Both the position numbers and the translations under genes were made by a program. Source: Actinophytocola oryzae (lineage in GTDB: Bacteria > Actinomycetota > Actinomycetes > Mycobacteriales > Pseudonocardiaceae). Taken from it: 64,000 nucleotides of DNA. This document shows positions 50,740-60,294 of this stretch, piece after piece. Where the stretch lies: positions 310,001 through 374,000 of the forward strand of contig NZ_SOCP01000008.1 of the NCBI RefSeq assembly GCF_004364325.1, read 5' to 3'. How positions within the stretch are numbered: the first letter of the stretch is position 1; every line of letters begins with the position of its first letter. The notes beneath the pieces are model-generated. The model worked only from the letters and a program-made list of their open reading frames with translations. It was not told the DNA's origin and made no database searches.

Positions 50740-53001
50740 GTGACGGTGACTGACACTGACAAGGTGGGCTCTATGCAAGACAGGCGAGACGACGGGACTT
50801 CGCCGTTCGCCGAGGAGTTGGAGCGTCTCCTTCGCAAACGCGGCCTGTCATGGCGCCGTCTCTCCGACCTCATCGGCTACACCCCGAGCTGGCTCTCGAA
50901 GATCAAGCACGGCGCACCGCCGTCTGCCGAGCTGGCCCGCAAGTGCGACCAGGTCCTCGAGGCGGAGGGACAGCTCATCGCGCTCGCCGCGGCGACCGGC
51001 GGCCCGGTGCGGCTCGCGCAGCTGCCCGCCGCGGCGGCCACGTTCGTCGGCCGCGAGACCGAACTCTTCGAGCTGACCCAGATCCTCGCGAGCCACGCCG
51101 CTCCCGGTGTGCCCCAGACGATCGCGATCGACGGGCCACCCGGTGCTGGCAAGACCGCGCTGGCGCTGCGTGTCGCGCACGCGGTCGTCGAGCACTACTC
51201 CGACGGCCAGCTGTACGTGGATCTGCGGGGCTACTCGCCCGACGGCAGGCCGAGGATCGTCGACGAGGTCCTCGAGGAGTTCCTGACCGCGCTGGGCGTG
51301 CAGATCGACGTGATACCGGCAGGCGTGGACGCACGCGCGAAGCTGTACCGCTCGGTGCTCGCCGACCGGCGCGTGCTCGTGGTGCTGGACAACGCGGCCG
51401 CGTCGCACGACCTCGCGCCGCTGGTGCCCGCCTCGTCGGGCTGCGGCGTCGTGGTGACCAGCCGAAAGCGCATCACGGGTATCGAGCTGCGTGGCGACAG
51501 CAGGGTCACGCTCGGCCCGATGGCCGAGGAGGAGTCGATCACCCTGCTGCGCAAGGTGATCGGCGCCGACCGCGCGGCGGCCGAGCCGGAGGCCATCCGC
51601 GCGCTCGCGGACAGATGCGGCCACCTGCCACTCGCGTTGCGCATCGCGGCCGAACGCGTCGCCACCCATCCGCACCACTCCGTGAGCCTCCTGGTGGAGG
51701 AGCTGGCCACCGAGAACGAACGGCTCGACGGCCTGTCCACGGACGACTCCATCGCGGTGAAGACGGTCTTCTCGTGGTCCTACCGTGACCTGTCCGCCGA
51801 CGCGGCGAGGATGTTCCGGCTCATCGGCCTGCACACCGGCTCGCACCTGCGCACCGGGGCCGCGGCCGCGCTCGCGGACCAGCCGATGACCCAGGCCCGT
51901 CGGATCCTGGACCGCCTCACGGCCGTGCACCTGCTCGAAGGGCTCGGCAACGACCGCTACCGCATGCACGACCTGTTACGGGTCTACGCGGCGGAACAGG
52001 CGAACGAGGAGGAGCCCGAGTCGGAGCGCGCGCTCGCGCTGCGCAGGGTCGTGGACTGGTACCTGCACAACGTCTACGCGGCGAACCACGCACTGGCGCC
52101 GCAGCGGCACGACCCGGTGCTGGAGAAGTCCGAGTTCGCCATCGACATCGCGGACTTCGACTACGACTCCGCGCTCGAGTGGTGCGAGATCGAGATGTCC
52201 AACATCGTGATGGCCACGCGGATCGCCAGCGAGGCCGGTGAGCACGTCGCGTGCTGGAAGCTGCCTGCGGGCTCGTTCAACTACCTCCATCTGCGCAAAC
52301 GCTGGAGCCTCTGGGTCGCCTCGCACGAGGTCGGTGTCGAGGGTGGCCGGCATGCGAAGGACCCGTACGGCGAGTCGTGGGTGCTCAACAACCTCGCCAT
52401 CGCCTACCGCGAGCTGCGCCGGGTCGAGGAAGCCAAGCAGGCCTTCGAGAAGGCGCTCGCGATCCGGATGGAGATCGGCGACCGCGTCGGGCAGGGCTGG
52501 ACGCTGACCGGCGTCGGTTTCGTCGGCTTCGACCAGTCGCAGTTCGACGTCGCCGCACAGCACTTCGCGCACGCGCTGGAGATCTTCCGGGAGATCGGCG
52601 ACCGCCACGGCGAGGGCATCGCACTGGCCAACCTCGGCGACGCCTACCGGGCGTTGCGCGATTTCGACAAGGCCGTGCCGGTGCTCGACGAGGCGCTCGC
52701 GCTGTTCCTGGACCTCGAGGACCGGTACGGCGAGGGCTACACGCTCGTCAAGCTGGGCAACACCTACTCGGAGCTGAAGCGCGCGCCCGAGGCGCTGGAC
52801 TACTTCCAGCGCGCGCTGGAGCTCAACCGCGAGGTCGGCGACCGCTGGGGCGAGGGAGACACGCTGCACAAGAAAGGCCTGCTGCTGAGCGGAATCGGCG
52901 AACAGGAGGAGGCGACGGTCTGTTTTCGCGCGGCGGTCGCCATCTTCGACGAACTGGGCGACCCGCGCGCGGCCGACCTGAAGGAGTTGTTGGCGGGGTA
53001 G
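50740..53001 (+). CDS. HTH-STAND ATPase-TPR regulator
   Basis: 753 residues: XRE-type HTH at about 23-75 (SWRRLSDLIGYTPSWLSKIK), NB-ARC/STAND NTPase with Walker A GPPGAGKTAL (about 131), Walker B RRVLVVLDNA and GxP LPLALRIAAE, a winged helix, then from about 540 at least five TPRs with repeats of the form GDRxGEGxxLxNLGxxYxxLxxxxxA. Resembles AfsR-like actinomycete regulators but with XRE in place of the SARP domain. GTG 50740 or ATG 50773 (AAGGTGG upstream) may be the start. Signal unknown. Confidence 0.9.
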   Translation: MTVTDTDKVGSMQDRRDDGTSPFAEELERLLRKRGLSWRRLSDLIGYTPSWLSKIKHGAPPSAELARKCDQVLEAEGQLIALAAATGGPVRLAQLPAAAATFVGRETELFELTQILASHAAPGVPQTIAIDGPPGAGKTALALRVAHAVVEHYSDGQLYVDLRGYSPDGRPRIVDEVLEEFLTALGVQIDVIPAGVDARAKLYRSVLADRRVLVVLDNAAASHDLAPLVPASSGCGVVVTSRKRITGIELRGDSRVTLGPMAEEESITLLRKVIGADRAAAEPEAIRALADRCGHLPLALRIAAERVATHPHHSVSLLVEELATENERLDGLSTDDSIAVKTVFSWSYRDLSADAARMFRLIGLHTGSHLRTGAAAALADQPMTQARRILDRLTAVHLLEGLGNDRYRMHDLLRVYAAEQANEEEPESERALALRRVVDWYLHNVYAANHALAPQRHDPVLEKSEFAIDIADFDYDSALEWCEIEMSNIVMATRIASEAGEHVACWKLPAGSFNYLHLRKRWSLWVASHEVGVEGGRHAKDPYGESWVLNNLAIAYRELRRVEEAKQAFEKALAIRMEIGDRVGQGWTLTGVGFVGFDQSQFDVAAQHFAHALEIFREIGDRHGEGIALANLGDAYRALRDFDKAVPVLDEALALFLDLEDRYGEGYTLVKLGNTYSELKRAPEALDYFQRALELNREVGDRWGEGDTLHKKGLLLSGIGEQEEATVCFRAAVAIFDELGDPRAADLKELLAG

Positions 53002-53050
53002 GCATCGCCCGCCCCCGCTCGCCGGTGAGCGGGGTCGACTCGGCGAGCAC

Positions 53051-54001
53051 CTACGTCAGTGCCTGGTACATCTGCTCCAGGAAACGGGGCACGTCAACGG
53101 TTTCCGCCACCTTTACCGGGAGGCGTCCCGAGCTGTGGCCGCTGGCGATGTACGCGTCGCTGGCGATGACCCTCTGGTCGGAGACGACCTGGCCGCGCGT
53201 GTGGGTGCCGGTGAGCTCGACCGCGAGTGGCATGTCCCGGAAGGTGGCCAGCTTCGTGTCGAGCATGATCGCGGCGGCTAGAGGGTCGTGCAGCGTGCAA
53301 CCCCGTGTGCCGAACATCTGCGTGTAGAAACCCGCGTAGTGGTCGAGCAGGCCGGTGGCGAACTCGGCACGCGGGCCGGGCAGGCCGCTGACCGCGGTGA
53401 GCCATTCCTCGCCCGCACGGGTCTGTTCCGTCGCGTCGAGTCCGACGAGCGTGATGTCGCCGAACCCCGCGCCGAGCACCAGGTCCGCGGCCTCGGGGTC
53501 GTGGAAGAAGTTGGCGTCCGCGTACGGGGTGATGTTCCCCGGCACCGACACCGCGCCGCCCATGATCACGACCGAGCGGAGCAGCTTGGGTAAGTCCGGT
53601 TCCAGCAGCACGGCGAGCGCGATGTTGGTCAGCGGCCCGAGCGCGAGCAGCGTCAGCTCACCCGGCTGTGCACGCGCGAGCCGAACCAGCTGCTCAGCGG
53701 CGGACTCGGACACCGGCGTACCCAGCGGTGGGGCCCCCGCCCTACCACCGAGCCCGTCCGCACCGTGCACGAACTCGGCCGTCTGCAGCGGTTGCGCGAG
53801 CGGCCTGGCCGCACCGATCGCGACCGGCGCCTCGATGCCTAACAACTCGAGCACGCGTAACGCGTTCTGTGCCGCTAACGGGGAGGGCACGTTGCCGTGC
53901 ACGCTACCCACAGCGACGATCTCCGCGTCCTCCTGGGCCGCGAGGTACATGATCGCGAGGGCGTCGTCAACCCCCGGATCGGTGTCGAGAATGATGCGCA
54001 C
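53051..54001 (-). CDS. Inosine/uridine-preferring nucleoside hydrolase family protein
   Basis: 316 residues from GTG 54001. DTDPGVDDALAI near the N-terminus holds the calcium-binding Asp cluster; later NITPYADANFFHDPEAADLV and CTLHDPLAAAIMLD supply further metal and catalytic residues. Hydrolyses the N-glycosidic bond of ribonucleosides. Divergent from the LOG gene, another ribosyl-N-bond enzyme, across 78 bases. Confidence 0.93.
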   Translation of the reverse strand: MRIILDTDPGVDDALAIMYLAAQEDAEIVAVGSVHGNVPSPLAAQNALRVLELLGIEAPVAIGAARPLAQPLQTAEFVHGADGLGGRAGAPPLGTPVSESAAEQLVRLARAQPGELTLLALGPLTNIALAVLLEPDLPKLLRSVVIMGGAVSVPGNITPYADANFFHDPEAADLVLGAGFGDITLVGLDATEQTRAGEEWLTAVSGLPGPRAEFATGLLDHYAGFYTQMFGTRGCTLHDPLAAAIMLDTKLATFRDMPLAVELTGTHTRGQVVSDQRVIASDAYIASGHSSGRLPVKVAETVDVPRFLEQMYQALT

Positions 54002-54079
54002 GCTGTGGCACTCAACCAGACAACCCGGTCCCAAAGAAAGCCCGGGGGCAGAAGACCGGGGCGGCGATAGGGTCGCTAT

Positions 54080-54640
54080 ATGCGCGTGTGTGTTTTCTGC
54101 GGATCATCACCAGGTAAGAGTCCGTCCTACCAGGACGCCGCCCGCGAGGTGGGCGTGACGCTGGCGGGACGCGGCATCGAGCTGGTCTACGGCGGCGCCA
54201 GGGCAGGCACGATGGGCGTGCTGGCGGACGCCGTGCTCGGCGCGGGCGGCGTCGTCCACGGGGTCATCCCGCAGAGCCTCGTCGACCGAGAGGTGGCCCA
54301 CACCGGGCTCACGAGCCTGAAGGTGGTCGCCAACCTGCACGAACGCAAGGCCGAGATGTCCGCGCTCGCCGACGCCTACCTCGTGCTCCCCGGCGGCGCG
54401 GGCACGCTCGAGGAGTTCTTCGAGGTGTGGACCTGGGCGCAGCTCGGGCTGCACACCAAGCCGATCGGACTGCTCGACGTGGGTGGCTACTACCAGCCCA
54501 TGCTGCGGTTTTTCGAGAACATGTCCGCGGAGGGCTTCCTTGTCGAGACTTTTCGCGAGATGCTGATTGTGACCACCGATCTGGCGGAGGCACTCGACCG
54601 GTTCACCGAGTACCACCCTCCACGGACAAAGTGGACGTAA
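54080..54640 (+). CDS. LOG family protein (nucleotide 5'-monophosphate phosphoribohydrolase)
   Basis: 186 residues, Rossmann fold. VFCGSSPG at the start, LVYGGARAGTMG, and the catalytic PGGAGTLEEFFE with upstream NLHERKAEM. LOG proteins split base from cytokinin or AMP-type 5'-monophosphates; in bacteria the physiological nucleotide is often unclear. ATG 54080, single gene. Confidence 0.93.
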   Translation: MRVCVFCGSSPGKSPSYQDAAREVGVTLAGRGIELVYGGARAGTMGVLADAVLGAGGVVHGVIPQSLVDREVAHTGLTSLKVVANLHERKAEMSALADAYLVLPGGAGTLEEFFEVWTWAQLGLHTKPIGLLDVGGYYQPMLRFFENMSAEGFLVETFREMLIVTTDLAEALDRFTEYHPPRTKWT

Positions 54641-54702
54641 TTCTCACGGCGTGTGATCACCAACCGCGAACCGTGACTCGCCCATTCGGTGTTTCCTCAA
54701 AC

Positions 54703-54790
54703 CGTCAACACGTCAACACTGTTCGTGGCCGCCGTGACTCCCCATAGTGGGCTGTATACGGCCGGTGAAGAGTGTTGACGATGCGTCAAC
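54703..54790. promoter_or_regulatory. Cluster of CGTCAACA boxes upstream of the GGDEF gene
   Basis: CGTCAACA occurs twice in direct tandem (54703-54718), again as CGTCAAC at 54784-54790, and inverted as AGTGTTGACG at 54771-54780. That last one is the exact complement of CGTCAACACT at 54711-54720. The inverted copy contains a TTGACG -35-like hexamer 66 bases before the start. Confidence 0.55.
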
Positions 54791-54845
54791 CAGGGGACCC
54801 CGGTCGGACACCTCATCCACAGGTGGAACTGACAGGGGAGAGCAG

Positions 54846-55616
54846 ATGCACACCGCGAAGGTGGGAGCCGGGCAGGGAGACCACCCGGCGCACGCCGACC
54901 ATCACGAGCACCAGCCGGAGATCGTGGCGCCGCGGACCTCGGGGGATCGTCCGCTGCGTTCGGTGCCCGCGGCGCGCCGTCGCTGCGAGTCGTGCGGTCA
55001 GCTGATGACCGACCCGCCGACCGGGTTGATCGAGCGCTGGCACTGGGACGAGGCCGCGGCCGACGTCGTCGCCGCGGCGAGGGGTCGCGGCGAGCCGATC
55101 GCGCTGATCATGATCGACCTCGACCGCTTCAAGGATGTCAACGACAGCTACGGGCACCTCGCCGGGGACGCGGTGCTGCGTGCGGTCGCGGACGTCATCA
55201 GGGACACGACCCGCGACGGCGACCTCGCCTGCCGCTACGGCGGTTCCGCGGGTGACGAGTTCCTGGTGCTGCTGCCGTCCTCCGAGCTGGACGAGGCACT
55301 CGCCGTCGCGGAGCGGATCCGCGCGGGCATCACGGGCATGTCGGTGACGGCCAAGGTCACCCGCGAGCTGTCGGCGACGATCGAGGGCCAGACAGCCTCC
55401 ATCGGGGTCGCGACGTACGGCCTCGGCGACCTGGTCGAGCTGGACCTCGAGGACCTGATGCTGGACGCGGACGTCTCGCTGCGTGCGGCCAAGCGGCACG
55501 GCCGCGACCGCATCTGCGTGGCGAACATGGACGTGACCGGCAACAGCGCGTCGGCCGGCCGAGGCGGTCGTCGAACGACCACCTGGTCGCGTTTCCGTCG
55601 TCTGCGTTCGGTGTAG
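54846..55616 (+). CDS. GGDEF-domain protein with altered signature loop
   Basis: 256 residues from ATG 54846 (AGGGGAGAG upstream). His-rich N-terminus (DHPAHADHHEHQPE), a CxxC in RRCESCGQ, then a GGDEF domain. FKDVNDSYGHLAGDAVL is canonical. The active loop reads RYGGSAGDEFLVLLP: three residues longer than RYGGDEF, leaving AGDEF as the signature. An RxxD I-site is kept (RDGD). Cytoplasmic, no membrane helix. It may be a weak or inactive diguanylate cyclase or a nucleotide sensor. Confidence 0.88.
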   Translation: MHTAKVGAGQGDHPAHADHHEHQPEIVAPRTSGDRPLRSVPAARRRCESCGQLMTDPPTGLIERWHWDEAAADVVAAARGRGEPIALIMIDLDRFKDVNDSYGHLAGDAVLRAVADVIRDTTRDGDLACRYGGSAGDEFLVLLPSSELDEALAVAERIRAGITGMSVTAKVTRELSATIEGQTASIGVATYGLGDLVELDLEDLMLDADVSLRAAKRHGRDRICVANMDVTGNSASAGRGGRRTTTWSRFRRLRSV

Positions 55617-55656
55617 CGGCAGCGGCGCGAGCCGGTCGACACGGTAGGTTCGCCAC

Positions 55657-56352
55657 GTGCTCGTTGTCGGGTTTCCCACCGGTGCCTTCCAGGCCAACTG
55701 TTATCTCGTCGCCGCGGGTGAGGGCGAGCCGTGCGTGATCGTCGACCCCGGCCAGGACGCGGTCGAGCCGATCACCGAGGCGTTGCGCAAGTACCGGCTC
55801 TCACCGGTCGCGGCGCTGCTGACGCACGGCCACTTCGACCACGTCTTCTCGGTCACCCCGATCTGCGACGGCAACGACATCGCCGCGTGGATCCACCCCG
55901 ACGACCGGGAGATGCTGAGCGACCCCATGAAGGGGATCAGCCAGCAGGGCCTGTCGTTCTTCGGGGGGCGCCTGGAGATGCGGGAGCCCGCCGAGGTCCG
56001 CGAGCTGGTCGACGGCGCGTCGCTCGACCTGGCGGGTCTGTCCATGACCGTCGACCACACTCCAGGGCACACACGTGGCTCCGTCGTCTTCCACACCACG
56101 CTGGAGGAGGGCGGCCGCGTGATGTTCGCGGGCGACACGCTGTTCGCGGGCTCGATAGGCCGCACGGACCTGCCGGGCGGCGACATGCGCACGATGTCGA
56201 GGACACTGCGCGACAAGATCCTCCCGCTCCCCGACGAGACCGTCGTGCTGCCCGGCCACGGCAACAGCACCACGATCGGCCGCGAGCGCGCGTCGAACCC
56301 GTTCCTGCAGGATCTGGACGAGACCGCACCAGGCCCGTCCAGGGGCATGTGA
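55657..56352 (+). CDS. MBL-fold hydrolase, glyoxalase II-like
   Basis: 231 residues. Metal motifs THGHFDH (about residue 56), HTPGHTRGS, AGDTLFAGSIGRTD and LPGHGNSTT are all intact. GTG start. The homolog in mycobacteria (Rv2581c) also follows the relA-cyclophilin genes. Likely cytoplasmic thioester or small-ester hydrolase. Confidence 0.92.
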   Translation: MLVVGFPTGAFQANCYLVAAGEGEPCVIVDPGQDAVEPITEALRKYRLSPVAALLTHGHFDHVFSVTPICDGNDIAAWIHPDDREMLSDPMKGISQQGLSFFGGRLEMREPAEVRELVDGASLDLAGLSMTVDHTPGHTRGSVVFHTTLEEGGRVMFAGDTLFAGSIGRTDLPGGDMRTMSRTLRDKILPLPDETVVLPGHGNSTTIGRERASNPFLQDLDETAPGPSRGM

Positions 56353-56353
56353 C

Positions 56354-56983
56354 GTGGCGGAGGAGGAGCGGCTCCCGCTCAACCTGACGGAGCTGGCCAG
56401 CGCGAGGCGGCGCGGCTGTGTCGCTCTCGGCGGTGCGATCGTGCTGGGTGCCGCGGTCGGCGGGATCGTGGCGTTGTTCGCAGGCCAGACCCCGGCCCTG
56501 ATCACGGCAGGCGTCGTGATCATCCTGCTGACGTTCGTGTCCCTGGTGGCCGGCACACGGCGGCTGTGGCTGGTCGGCACGACGGTCGTCGCGAAGGCAC
56601 TGGGCAGCAAACAGGTCGACCTCCGCACGGTGGACAAGATCGAGCTGATGGTGACCGACATCAGAGGCACCAGGACCGTGGGACTGCTACTGACCCGCGG
56701 CCGCAAGTCGATCAACCTGGCAGTGGCGATCTACTCGGGTGCTGGTGGGCGTGAGCTGGGCATCCTGGTCCTACGCCGCCTCGCCGACGCACTCGCGAGC
56801 AGTGAGAACACCGCGGGGCTGGTGTTCTCCCAACTGCTGGTCGCCCAGCTGAGAGCGGAAGCCAAGGGCGACGCGGCGGCCGACCGCCCGCTGTACCGAC
56901 TCGCGACGCTGGCCCCGTCCGGCAAGCTCGCCCAACGCCTGAAGCCGGAAGCCATCACGCGCTTCGTGGCCAGCCTGGACTGA
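56354..56983 (+). CDS. Membrane protein of unknown function
   Basis: 209 residues: two membrane helices (about 24-45 and 50-70) followed by a soluble domain (about 75-209) beginning VVAKALGSKQVDLRTVDKIELM, which recalls PH-like membrane-associated domains but is not a firm match. GTG one base after the MBL gene, so cotranscribed. Confidence 0.7.
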   Translation: MAEEERLPLNLTELASARRRGCVALGGAIVLGAAVGGIVALFAGQTPALITAGVVIILLTFVSLVAGTRRLWLVGTTVVAKALGSKQVDLRTVDKIELMVTDIRGTRTVGLLLTRGRKSINLAVAIYSGAGGRELGILVLRRLADALASSENTAGLVFSQLLVAQLRAEAKGDAAADRPLYRLATLAPSGKLAQRLKPEAITRFVASLD

Positions 56984-57253
56984 CTACCCCCGGCTCTCGG
57001 ACCGTCGCGTCGTCGAGTGGACGGTCTGGGGACTCGTTTGTCTGTGGGCTGCGAGGTGTCTTGTTCGGGTGGTTGCTCTGGGCAGGTCTTCTCGAGTTTG
57101 CCGAGTCAGCGAAGTTGCCTTCACCGAGCTGACCTACTCGGTCGATCCGGTCCGGCTCCCGGGCGCCACCCGAGGTGGATGTCGAGCCCAGGGCGGCGTC
57201 GGGTTGGCAAGTCGCGTTGCCCATCCCGGGTAGGCGGCCTGGGCCGGATCCGG
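56984..57253. other. Intergenic region without a recognisable gene
   Basis: 270 bases between the membrane-protein gene and the convergent yibE/F-type gene. Short open frames on both strands have no ribosome site or family features. No strong hairpin found by eye. Confidence 0.5.
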
Positions 57254-59122
57254 TCAGTCGAGCCGTCGCGAGTCCCGGCTCTCCGACTCCGGCCGCGCCC
57301 GCCGGAGCGGGAAGTCGTCGAGGTCCTCGTCAGGATCCCAGTCGGCGGCTGGCCTGGCCCCGTTTCCCCCTCCAAGTCCTGCCCGCCGCTCCACTCCCTC
57401 TCGCGGGGCACGAGTACCCGCCCGCTCACGAGAATCCGTCCCGTCCCGGCCATCCCGCGACGTCGCCCGTTCCCGTGCTCGATCCCTGGAGTCCGTTCCA
57501 TCCCGTAAGGCAGCTCGGTCCACGCCGTGCGGGGTATCGGCCCGGCCACGTGCCGCGGGTCGCACCCGGGGCTCCGCGCCCTCCCGCGCATCCGCCCGCT
57601 CTCGCGGAGAGACTCGTCCCCGCGAACTCGCCCGTTCCCGCGAATCCGCCCTTTCCCGGCCACCCGCCTCCCGGCCGTCCGCTCTCCGCCGCTCCGACCC
57701 GCCCGACCTCTCCCGCCCGTCCGCCCGCTCCCGCGACCCAGACCGCTCCCGGCCGCCGGTCCGTTCCCGGCCCTCCACGTCCCGCGCCCCCACCTTCTCC
57801 CGGTCACGCGGCCGCCGCTCCTCATCCGCGGACTTCCTCGACCGACCCCGCTGCTCCGACGCCGGCTTCTCCTGCGCCGCGACGGCCGCGGCCAGCACGG
57901 TGGTCAACGGCACCGCCGCCACGATCCCGATACTGCCCACCAGCGTCCGCACGATCTCCTGCGCGATCGACTGCGACGTCAAGATGTTCCCGATCCCCAC
58001 CCCGGAGATGGACGTGTAGAGCAACAACGGCAACGCGGCACCCGCATACGCCATCACCAGCGTGTTGACCGCGGACGCCACGTGGTCCCGGCCGATCCGC
58101 AACCCCGCCGCGTACAGCTGCCGCCGCGTCAGCGACGGGTTCGCCGCCCGCAGCTCCCACACCGCGCTCGTCTGGGTGACCGTCACGTCGTCCAGCACAC
58201 CCAGCGCACCGATGACCACCCCGGCGAGCAACAACCCCCGCGTGTCGATCGGCTTGTCGAGCAGCCCGACCAGCGTCGCCGTCTCGTCGTCCAAGCCCGT
58301 CAGCTTCCCGAACGCCGCCCACAGCGCGCCGAGCACCCCGATCAGCGTCAGGCTGATCATCGTCCCGAGCACGGCCGTCGACGTCCGCGCGGACAGCCCG
58401 TGCGTCAGGTACAGCACCACGAACATGATCACGCCCGCGCCGACCACCCCGACCAGCAGCGGGCTCTCGCCGGCGAGGATCGCGGGCAGCACGAAGAACA
58501 CCAGCACCACGAAGCTGATCACCAGCGCGACGAGCGCCTTCACACCCTGCCACCGGCCCAGCACCAGCACCGCCAGCGCGAACAAACCGGCCAGCAGCAC
58601 GAGCGGGATGTCCCGCTGGAAGTCCACCAGCTGGTAGGAGGTCCCGTCCGCCGGGTCACCGCCGCCGTAGGCGAGCACGACCTTGTCGTTCACGGCGAAC
58701 CGCGGCGTGGACGGCTCCAGCGGCACGACCGTCCGGATCTCCTGGTTCGGCGCCGCGCCGTCGGTCATACGCACGGTGACCAGCAGGCACTTGGCCGCGT
58801 CACCCGCCGCCGCGTCGCCGTTGCACGCCCCGGTGCTCGCGGCCGTGACCACGCCGTCCACCGGCGTCCCGGCACCGGCACGCACCTCCGGTTTGGCGCC
58901 GAACGGGTACAGCAGCACCACGCCGACCACGGCTGCCAGCGCGAACGGGACCAGCAGGATCCCGATGACCGTCCGCACCCGGCGCGACGCGGGCGGTGCC
59001 GGTGTGTGCCCGTGACCGTGGCCGTGCCCGACGACCACGTCGTGCTCGTCGTGCTCGTCGTGCTCGTCCGGTTCGTCCCGGTCGGTCACCCGGGGGATCC
59101 GTTCGGTCTCGCCGTCGTACAC
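57254..59122 (-). CDS. YibE/F family membrane protein with long Arg/Glu repeat tail
   Basis: 622 residues. Acidic/His-rich N-terminus (DEHDEHDEHDVVVGHGHGHGH), one helix, an external domain with a CNGDAAAGDAAKC loop, then about seven helices of the YibE/F fold (TAVLGTMISLTLIGVLGALW; LGVLDDVTVTQTSAVWEL). After about residue 425 comes a roughly 195-residue charged tail built from RERADxRER-like units (RERTGGRERSGSRERADGRER). The tail is not part of the normal family. GTG start 12 bases after the nadR stop. Function of YibE/F is unknown. Confidence 0.85.
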   Translation of the reverse strand: MYDGETERIPRVTDRDEPDEHDEHDEHDVVVGHGHGHGHTPAPPASRRVRTVIGILLVPFALAAVVGVVLLYPFGAKPEVRAGAGTPVDGVVTAASTGACNGDAAAGDAAKCLLVTVRMTDGAAPNQEIRTVVPLEPSTPRFAVNDKVVLAYGGGDPADGTSYQLVDFQRDIPLVLLAGLFALAVLVLGRWQGVKALVALVISFVVLVFFVLPAILAGESPLLVGVVGAGVIMFVVLYLTHGLSARTSTAVLGTMISLTLIGVLGALWAAFGKLTGLDDETATLVGLLDKPIDTRGLLLAGVVIGALGVLDDVTVTQTSAVWELRAANPSLTRRQLYAAGLRIGRDHVASAVNTLVMAYAGAALPLLLYTSISGVGIGNILTSQSIAQEIVRTLVGSIGIVAAVPLTTVLAAAVAAQEKPASEQRGRSRKSADEERRPRDREKVGARDVEGRERTGGRERSGSRERADGRERSGGSERRRADGREAGGRERADSRERASSRGRVSPRERADAREGAEPRVRPAARGRADTPHGVDRAALRDGTDSRDRARERATSRDGRDGTDSRERAGTRAPREGVERRAGLGGGNGARPAADWDPDEDLDDFPLRRARPESESRDSRRLD

Positions 59123-59134
59123 CCGCGCAGTGTC

Positions 59135-60217
59135 TCAGGCCGTCAACGGGTCACTGAACCGGAAGTGACGTGCCAGTAGATCGTCACACACGGTGACCGC
59201 CTGGGACAGTCGTCCCTCCGCCGTGCCGGAGACCTTCACCCACGGCACACCGCGCGCGGCGAGCAGCTCCTCGAACCGGCCGGTCATCCACTCCCGCCGG
59301 TGTTCGCCGTCGCGCCAGCCGTCCTGCTCGAACGGCACCCCCGCGTGGTCGGTCAGCAGGTACAGCGCGGGCCTGCGATCGGTCGCGACGTCCGGGTGGG
59401 CCGCGCCGAGGTACCGCTCGCACCACACGGTCGCCGCCCACGCGTCGCTGTCGCACACGAGCAGCGGTCCACCCCGCCGCGCGGCGAAGTCCTCCCGGCG
59501 AGCCTGCGCCCGGGCGACGTCGACGAAGTCCCCGACGGTCCAGACGAGGTCGTCGAGCGGCGGGGGAGTGCCGCCCGCGAACGCCGTCGCGGCGGCCAGC
59601 TTGTCCTCGGTGTGACGCCTGCCCTCCTCGGCGACCCACTCCGTGCCGTAGTGCGCGGCGAGCGCACGGCTCAGCGTCGTCGTCCCGGTCGACTCGGCGC
59701 CGACCACGACCACCCGCGCGCACAGCCCGGCGCGGGTGGCGGGCGCGAGGTACCCCCAGTGCGCGGGCATGTCCGCGCGCACCGCCGTGCCGGACACCGC
59801 GACCACGGTCCGGTCCGGGTCGACCGCGACGTGCTTGGCCCCCAGCCTGCTCGCCAGCTCGGCGCCGTAGGCCTCACTGGAGAACACGGCGTCGACGGGC
59901 GCCCCGCGCGGGTCGCCGTCGGCGATGGCACGCCGGGCCAGCACCGACCGCACCACGCCGACGTGCAGGTCCCAGGCCGTGTCGTCGTGGAAGTCGATCG
60001 GGTGGTCGTCGACATCGCCGATGATCGCGACACCCCTGTCGACGGCGTGCTCGTCGGCGAGCCACCGCACCCGGTCGGCCAGCGGAACCGACTCGACGGT
60101 GGCGCCGAGGACCGCGACCGTCGTCCGGTGCGACCGTGCCGCCGCGGCCCTGACCAGCCGGTGGTGACCGGCGTGGGGCGGGTAGAACTTCCCGAGCACG
60201 AGGGCGTGGTTGAACAT
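59135..60217 (-). CDS. nadR: NadR-type NMN adenylyltransferase/nicotinamide riboside kinase
   Basis: 360 residues. N-terminal nucleotidyltransferase with GKFYPPHAGHHRLV (HxGH) and VSGTAVRADMPAHW; C-terminal kinase with P-loop GAESTGTTTLSRAL (about residue 187; usual second-last K is T here) and CDSDAWAATVW. Makes NAD from nicotinamide riboside or NMN. ATG 60217 (MFNHALVLG) is the usual start; ATG 60235 is in frame. No repressor HTH, as in most non-enterobacterial NadR. Divergent from pqqA. Confidence 0.92.
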   Translation of the reverse strand: MFNHALVLGKFYPPHAGHHRLVRAAAARSHRTTVAVLGATVESVPLADRVRWLADEHAVDRGVAIIGDVDDHPIDFHDDTAWDLHVGVVRSVLARRAIADGDPRGAPVDAVFSSEAYGAELASRLGAKHVAVDPDRTVVAVSGTAVRADMPAHWGYLAPATRAGLCARVVVVGAESTGTTTLSRALAAHYGTEWVAEEGRRHTEDKLAAATAFAGGTPPPLDDLVWTVGDFVDVARAQARREDFAARRGGPLLVCDSDAWAATVWCERYLGAAHPDVATDRRPALYLLTDHAGVPFEQDGWRDGEHRREWMTGRFEELLAARGVPWVKVSGTAEGRLSQAVTVCDDLLARHFRFSDPLTA

Positions 60218-60294
60218 GTCGGCATCGTCCCCCATGTCCCCGAACGGACCGGAGGGTGGCAGGCGAATCAGCGGAAAACGCTTGCCTGGCGCTC

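Noticed and set aside
50740..53001. SARP-type antibiotic regulator
   Set aside because: The N-terminus is an XRE HTH, not an OmpR-like SARP domain, and no biosynthetic cluster is adjacent.
56955..57508. Small frames between the membrane-protein and yibE/F genes
   Set aside because: No ribosome site or homology-like features; one overlaps the real yibE/F gene.
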